Shown here one piece after another: positions 58,082 through 64,000 of a DNA stretch of 64,000 nt. Position 1 is the first letter of the stretch; every line of letters begins with the position of its first letter. A program made the translations under genes and the position numbers. Under the pieces are notes generated by a model. That model was not told the origin of the DNA. It worked only from the letters and a program-made list of their open reading frames with translations, and searched no databases. The DNA comes from Acephala macrosclerotiorum (lineage: Eukaryota; Ascomycota; Leotiomycetes; Helotiales; Mollisiaceae): the NCBI GenBank assembly GCA_014904845.1, contig MU119384.1:9300-73299 (forward strand). Direction: 5' to 3'.

Positions 58082-59878
58082 ATTAATTGGCCCCCTCAAA
58101 GGAAAGTTTTACGGCGAGGCCTTCTCAGGACGAGCGAAGTAGAGAATGATTGGGAGATCGTGTCTGCGGGTATCGTGGGAAGCGATTTGTGTTTTTCTCT
58201 GGAACTGTCTCTACAGGCTTTGTCATGCTTTGCTTTTATCCTTTTATCCTATTAGATCGCACTTGTTTGCCCAAGAATGTTGCCTAGAGATATGCAGACC
58301 ATGCATCATGCCCCACGCACTGCAACACACACCTTCCAATTCTTCTAATGAGTGCTTCCACTTGTTTACGAAAGTCAACCTTTTTTGAGTTCAATTGCTT
58401 GCGACCAAGTAGTATTTGATCTGCCCTGATTGGCCAAACCAAAGGGGCAAGGTGAGATACTAGCTCTATGTCTACAGTCGAGCTGCTGGGAGCATCTAGA
58501 GTAACATAGAGCTGCTTCCTTGATTCCTGGAATCCGAAAATGTGTTTGAAAACAAGGCGGCCCAAATCCCAAATATGAAAACACTTTATTGCTACAGAAA
58601 TATCAACAAGCAGAGTACTAGTTCTATTTATCACCTAGATCTTGAGTGAACGATAGTACCATTTTTGGTACCGCCTCTGGTGCATGTGCAATCAGGTCAG
58701 AACTAACCGACTCGGCGGCAACCTCTGATGCTGTCAACTCGACTCACTACCTGGCCACTTGTACTGGCAGTGCAAGACACCACCAACCCAATCCGAGAAA
58801 GCAATGGGATCCTCATGCCTCCATCAGCATCTAATATCCAGATGCATCAGTGCTGTGACTTAGGCATACATCCTTCAGCACCTCGAGATCCAATTCTCAA
58901 GGCAAGATCTCTAAGCAAACGACAACACTTATCGCAAGCGTTGTATATAAGCCACTCTCAGCGCCATGGCCCTCGTAGGCTAACGAATCATTCGACATCG
59001 TTCGCAGATTGAAAGTTGACCCGTTATGGGTCTGCCAATCGATTGAGAAGTTTCGTGGCTAGATAGTGACGGGAGATGTTGAGTAGAGCGATTCGATGCT
59101 GGTGTATAGGCAGGCAATCAGGCTGCGTCTCCGTATCCTGGAGGAGCTGACCAAATAGCAAGTGGCAATAGCTGGGTTCTTTGTTCAAGGAGAATGATTC
59201 GTGAATTCGCCTTCGAGTGTTTTCTGGCTGTTGAGTCGCTGGTAGTGTCGATGTAGACGCTGCTGATGATGAGATGGTTTGGTGTGGAGTAAATGTTACC
59301 AAGGGGTTCGGCCCGTCGGTCGGGTGGTGATCTTTAGCGCATGCATACGCTGACAACCTCCTTTCTAGGCGTCTGGTTCTTCGTCGAGGTCTCTACAACC
59401 GAAATGTTCCTGCAAACCTGAAATGCTTGTTTATTATTGTATTCCCCTTCATGATGCTGGCTCCCGAGTTATAAAAACAGGTCGGGAAACCAGCCGACGT
59501 AATTCGGAGCGTCGGACGGTGCTAAAGTCAAGAGAGACTTCACATACATCTCAACAACTTTCTTAGCCCTTCTACGAAACTCTTCCTCAGCTAATGTCTG
59601 ACTTGTAGTCCGTGAATCCTGAAGAATAATATTCCAGATTGGTAGCTAAAGCCCACGCCTTCTTTTCCGTGCCGGCTTTCTAGTTCCTGGTGTCTTCGAG
59701 TGGGGCACATATCAGGCATGAGGAGCAGATGAGGTCTCGCAAATATCGATCACACCAAAGGCCACATCAAAGCATCCAATTGACATCTTCAATCTTGCTA
59801 GACTTGTATATCTGAGCACTTCCAGAAGGTTTGTCTATTTCTACAGCTAACTTATCTTCAAGTCACACTATCCCAAAG
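58082..59878. other. Long stretch without a supported gene
   Basis: Only short overlapping frames; composition is ordinary. The right part would include the former promoter of the decayed hydrolase. Confidence 0.45.
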
Positions 59879-61610
59879 ATGATCGTCGAACGCAATGTAG
59901 CCATTCCAGCAGATGACGGACTCAAACTCTGTGCAGACATCTTCAGACCTGATGATGAAAAGTCAGCGCTAGTGATCATACCCAAGGTCCCTATGGAAAA
60001 GGCGTCGAGTACAAAGACGGCTATTCGGATCAATGGGACTGGTTTCTGGAGGCCCATCCAAACGTTCTTCCAGGTCAAGCCAGCCAAGTCCTTCATGACA
60101 CGGGAGGCCGCTGACCCCGAGCTCTGGACAAAGTGGGGATACGTTTACATTCGCATCGATTCTCGGGGAACAGGACGAACTCCAGAATTCCTCGACATCT
60201 TTTCTCCGCGAGAGATCAAAGACTTCTACGACGCTATCGAGTAGGCTGGCGTTCAGAAATGAATCTCCTATTATCCTATCAGTCAGTGGCTTATTCCTGC
60301 CCCCAACCTCCGCATCTTGCTGCCATTGTTCTATGGGAAGGTGCAGTAGATTAATACCGCGATTGGAGTCGCCATGGATCGAACGGGCTCATTGAGAAAT
60401 GGTATCATCGTCAAGTCGTTCCGAATCAAATTAGCATGGCAACGAGAAAGGTCGCATGGGCCCATGGATGAAGCAGCTGGCGACTGGTCCGAAGAAATTG
60501 TCAGAACATGAGCTACCTTCGAATTGCACTGATCTAGTGAAAGACCTCGTCGACCATCCGCTAGACAATGAATGATACCGCGAGCGGTCCGCCGACTCTC
60601 TAAGATCAAAGTACCCTTCCTCAGCGCATCTAACATCGCTGGATTTGATCTACATCCCCGAGGCAACTTCGAAGCCTTCATGCATGCCGTGTCGACTCAG
60701 AAATGGCTTGAGATCCATCCTGGTGGACGTGAAGAGTGGTTTTACCTCGACAAGCCAATGGAATGCAAAGGCGATTCCTGGATCACTTCCTCAAAGGAAT
60801 CTCCAATGGCCGTAAAAGTGAACCTCCCGTTCACCTCTTCTTCGGAAGACCATTCTCCAACTCTTTTGAGCTCCGCAAAGAGTCATCTTGGCTATTGGCA
60901 TCAACAAAATGGGTCAAGACTTACTTCTCGACTTCCAAATAATCTCTCTCCTTGGAGCCAGCAAGTCAGCGAAGCATCGCAGTCTTCGACGCTGCGGGCG
61001 AAGGTGTGACTTTCTCGATGCCTCAGCTTGAGCAAGAAACGGAAATCACGGGCCCTATGTCTGCGAAGCTCTTTATCTCATCCTCTACCAGGAATGCGGA
61101 CCTGTTTCTCACACTTCAAGCTTTCTCTCCAGATGGCAGAAGCCACGTTCCAGGGCTCACATGACCCATACACACCTCTCGCTCAAGGCTGGCTTCGAGC
61201 ATCTCATCGGAAGCTCGACACTCAGTTGAGTCTGCCATACCAACCATACTATACACATGATGAGATTCAGCCATTGGAGCCTGGTAGGATCTATGAGCTC
61301 CATATCGAGATTTGGGCTACGTCCATCATCCTTCCCAGCTGGGTTCAGATTGGCATTAACGATCGGAGGCAAAGACTTCGAGCGGGAAAGCGGCGTGCAA
61401 GGCGCAGGAGAGAATCAAATGTACAAGGGCAGTGGGCCATTCTTGCATAATCATGCTGAGGATCGTCCGAAGGACGTGTTTGCTGGCAAGACGCCATCCA
61501 AATTGGTGGGGAGATGGAGCCTTACTTCTTGCTTCCCAGCATCAAGACTTAGGAGGCCCTGTAAGATTGATCAACGAGAGATTATTGATGAAATCCAACT
61601 CGTAATTTAA
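59879..61610 (+). pseudogene. CocE/NonD (peptidase S15-type) hydrolase, decayed
   Basis: The sequence reads as a full-length alpha/beta hydrolase of the CocE/NonD X-prolyl dipeptidase-like family, with VAIPADDGLKLCADIFRP at the N-terminus, GYVYIRIDSRGTG and DIFSPREIKDFYDAIE. Immediately after, TAG (60242-60244) and TGA (60260-60262) occur where Trp codons are plausible, part of the nucleophile-elbow region is missing, and a further TAA is at 60352-60354. Downstream homology continues in changing frames: PPHLAAIVLWEGAVD, WYHRQVVPNQ, RFLDHFLKGISNG, and the C-terminal jelly-roll region (ITGPMSAKLFIS, PGRIYELHIEIW). Multiple frameshifts and stops make it clearly non-functional. The Trp-to-stop changes are G-to-A transitions, as RIP or decay would give. 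Confidence 0.85.
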
Positions 61611-61885
61611 ATTCATGAGATGATTTTGTAGAAATTTAAAGCTTTATTTATAACACACATCTCTTGCTATGAGGCTATTAGCGTCTTACAGTACCCTATG
61701 ATCTGTAGCATTGCCCTGAATTTAGCGAGTGTGGTTGCGACCGGGCAAAAAAATGGGCGCATCGCCAACCACGCTCTTCACACTTCCCAACATCGACTAT
61801 GATGCGATCGACGTTTAAGTCCGTATGGATTGATGATACTTGACCCAAACCACGAAGATATGATGCCGTTCTCCAAGTCATCCGC
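61611..61885. other. Intergenic region between convergent features
   Basis: Nothing recognised. Confidence 0.4.
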
Positions 61886-62668
61886 TCACATACTCCCACT
61901 AGCAGCTCCCACACCACCACCACCAAATCCGCCAAGAAAGTTTCCCCTCCTCCTCTTCCTCCTCCGTCCCTGCTCAACAATTAAACTAACACTAATTACA
62001 ACCCCCAGCTCCCATTCCCTTCCAAAGCCCCTCCTGAACTGCATCTGACCTCTTTCTGTCGCCCCCCATTTCTCAACGAACACGGCGTGGACTTCTTGCG
62101 TTAACGGGTTGATGAGTTTCCAATCCGGATTTGAGAATGAGGTGGGGCTGGGCCCTCTGCCATTTGTTTTGGGAGGGGTTAAAAGTCGGTGCCAATGAAA
62201 GACCTTTGAACCCTCTTGGCTTATCCAGGGTACAGTTAATGAGTAGCTGTCCTTTCCTATTTTCTCCATCATAGTCTTCCTCTCGGTCGCTTCAGTTGCA
62301 TACCCCTCCGTCTCCTTCGTATGTCCTCCAGCTGATGATTCCTCAACAGGCACAAATATCTCCCACCGTGCCACCTTCTCCCCTGGTGCGTGAGCGGGCA
62401 CACATCGCGCTATCGTGGACTTTGCTGTCGTTGCTGTTGGTGATCTTGCACGTAGGAGAAGAGTAATCGGTGAGGGATAGCTATCCGGGACTTCGATGGT
62501 GAAAAGTGCTGGCTCATTGGTATAAGCGTGGAAGTAGATATCTCGAGCTCGGGAAGTAAGTGATTTGAAGGAGACTGGATGTGGTGATGAGAGCGCAATT
62601 TCGCTTAAAGGTTTGTATTTTGGGACGGGGAGGGTGGTTGTTTGTTCTGATGAGGTTATTTTCTCCAT
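61886..62668 (-). CDS. Unrecognised protein with C-terminal hydrophobic segment
   Basis: A single frame of 260 codons with a good ATG at 62668. The N-terminal 100 residues look like a beta-rich domain (ALFTIEVPDSYPSPITLLLRA) followed by a region resembling a lipid- or ligand-binding beta sandwich (SYSLTVPWISQEGSKVFHWH, NPDWKLINPLTQEVHAVFVE). Near the C-terminus is a hydrophobic stretch (WELGVVISVSLIVEQ), then a basic run and a Gly-rich tail. The pattern recalls fungal tubby-like hypothetical proteins, but I cannot confirm it. Single exon with no lesion. Confidence 0.6.
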   Translation of the reverse strand: MEKITSSEQTTTLPVPKYKPLSEIALSSPHPVSFKSLTSRARDIYFHAYTNEPALFTIEVPDSYPSPITLLLRARSPTATTAKSTIARCVPAHAPGEKVARWEIFVPVEESSAGGHTKETEGYATEATERKTMMEKIGKDSYSLTVPWISQEGSKVFHWHRLLTPPKTNGRGPSPTSFSNPDWKLINPLTQEVHAVFVEKWGATERGQMQFRRGFGREWELGVVISVSLIVEQGRRRKRRRGNFLGGFGGGGVGAASGSM

Positions 62669-63214
62669 GTGAATGGGTGAGCCAGGGGACGAGACTTTCA
62701 GAGATTGGAATCTTGAATCCGGAGCACGGGTTTATATGAAGGGGGCGTTTTGGCTGTCGTTGGCTTGGGGCGAAGTGCGGCGTGGGGATCGTCGACACAG
62801 CCCCCCTGAAGCCTCGGCTAGCTTAACGAGGTTGATCGCGTCGCACTCCTGATACCGTCACACTGCTGATCAGGCAGATTTACCAACACTTAGATAGAAT
62901 CATCACTTGCTAAACTGCTTGCCCATATCCATAAGTTTACCAGTACTTCAAGCGTAAAGCTACTATGTTTCCGCGGGCGAATAACACCCCATGGCGAGCA
63001 AAATTCAAAGCTTGACATGCGAACCGCGAACAATGTTATGAGCGTTGCGAGTACTTTACAACTTCTTACGCAATTCGTTACATTCACAACAGATGATTCA
63101 CAAAGTCGGTCTTAAAATTTAAATGCGTCTCCCGTTGTGCGAACTAACCCACCTCCGAGTCATTACCGTCCTCGCTGGCTTCATTCTTCTCGACCTCGAC
63201 TTCAAACTATGGCC
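62669..63214. other. Intergenic region
   Basis: Upstream region of the 61886-62668 gene and 3' region of the ankyrin gene; no further feature seen. Confidence 0.4.
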
Positions 63215-64000
63215 CTACTTCCATGAAATCTGTAATTCTGTATGCTCGTGGATCATATCTTTATATCGAACGCACTTTGCACACGGCCCGTAGTTTTCCT
63301 GACACGATGGCGCAGTACACCTGTGGAGAATCCCTAGAATTTCCTGTTCTAAATGTAAGCGTGTAGATCCTCGAGTATATCTCGTTGACAAGAATGGGCT
63401 TACCCACACAAATCACAAGACAACTCTCCTCGCTTCTTACCAACCCTTCTATAACCTTCGCCGTCCGTTGAGACGCCCTAGTCCAATGCCTTAGCTAGGA
63501 GATGTTGAACGTCTTCCGAAGCTCCAAAATATCTTGCAATTTGTTGGATATTCCATCGATTTTGTCCAATCGATACAGTTGCGTGTAGGCCGGGACAGGA
63601 TCTCTCCGAGAGAAATGGAATCATATCTACTTGACGCTCTTTGGAGCCTGATGTAGAACGGGATTTGTCACTGCTGATCAAATACGCCTTCCTGGTAGCC
63701 CAGTGAAGTGCTGTCCAGCCATCATCATCTGACTGGTCAAGTAGTTGCGGGTCAGCAGCGAGAAGACGTTTGACGGCGTCAGTACTACCGCTGAGCACAG
63801 CACATGGAAGCACTGTCCTCGAGGTCTTGTCCTTAATCTCGGCTGATGCGGTTGCCCCAACCTCAATTAGTTTCTCGATCATGTCACCCACCTCGTCCTG
63901 TCGGAAACATGCCATGAATATTGGTGGAACTCCCGCCTCATTTAGAACAGACACGTTGCCTCCGTGCTGAACGAGGTATTCTACTGTAGATATGTCTCCT
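63215..64000 (-). pseudogene. Ankyrin-repeat protein with C-terminal ZZ-type zinc finger, in-frame TAG, partial
   Basis: The gene enters from the right edge. Ankyrin repeats are visible (GDISTVEYLVQHGGNVSVL, GVPPIFMACFRQDE, RTVLPCAVLSGSTDAVKRLL, DDDGWTALHWATRKA), then IQQIARYFGASEDVQHLLAK. At 63480-63478 an in-frame TAG follows LAKALD; the frame continues as GVSTDGEGYRRVGKKRGELS into CDLCG at a GTAAGC donor. Beyond an intron-like segment lies GILHRC, then SCQENYGPCAKC and MIHEHTEL, spacing typical of a ZZ zinc finger (Cys pairs plus His pair). The exact splice that restores the finger's frame was not found. Many fungal ankyrin proteins end in ZZ fingers, so the TAG probably truncates a once longer protein, though ending at TAG is possible. 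The 5' part lies outside the window. Confidence 0.65.

Overview
The window is nuclear DNA of a filamentous ascomycete (Pezizomycotina; Leotiomycetes is a guess). Genes carry short GT-AG introns of about 43-120 bp with CTAAC-type branch sites, and the gene families are typical of moulds: Zn2Cys6 and bZIP/DUF3425 regulators, several P450s, a kelch membrane protein and a GPI-anchored cupredoxin. Ordinary gene-bearing DNA alternates with extremely AT-rich blocks (1-360 and about 32.3-34.1 kb) that carry the transition-only signature of repeat-induced point mutation (RIP). I saw no tRNA, rRNA or CRISPR.

Layout. 0-3.5 kb: RIP-degraded repeat end with an 80-bp tandem unit, a ketopantoate-reductase-like gene with an unresolved splice junction, and a RidA-like gene. 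3.5-7.2 kb: no recognisable gene, only weak repeats. 7.2-13.5 kb: a single-pass membrane protein, a decayed DUF4419 gene beside a small AT-rich insertion, and an intact amino-acid permease. 14.4-32.1 kb: an accessory block with a kelch/TM gene (two internal stops), a bZIP regulator, a divergent zinc alcohol dehydrogenase/P450 pair, a minisatellite, a broken sugar transporter, a phytanoyl-CoA-type dioxygenase and a Zn2Cys6 regulator broken by one TAG. It resembles an eroding metabolite cluster without a visible backbone enzyme. 32.1-34.2 kb: a short LTR element with two 223-bp LTRs, starting 44 bp upstream of the Zn2Cys6 start codon.

34.8-41.9 kb is a conserved core: a sugar-nucleotide-type transporter divergent from COX15, lysyl-tRNA synthetase, and a cupredoxin-like surface protein with a one-base frameshift. 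42.9-47.7 kb holds an intact pisatin-demethylase-like P450 and a P450 pseudogene. 48.9-52.6 kb holds an intact YeeE/YedE-type transporter and folylpolyglutamate synthase. 52.8-58.1 kb holds two diverged tandem paralogs of an unrecognised family and a large acidic disordered protein. 58-64 kb holds a decayed CocE/S15-type hydrolase, an unrecognised membrane protein and an ankyrin gene that runs off the right edge and has an in-frame TAG before a ZZ-type zinc finger.

The most striking theme is how many genes are complete in splice structure yet interrupted by one or two stop codons, nearly all explicable as C-to-T or G-to-A changes. Housekeeping genes in the same window are clean. This fits RIP leaking out of the AT-rich blocks or relaxed selection; strain polymorphism, assembly error or RNA editing of UAG codons are alternatives.
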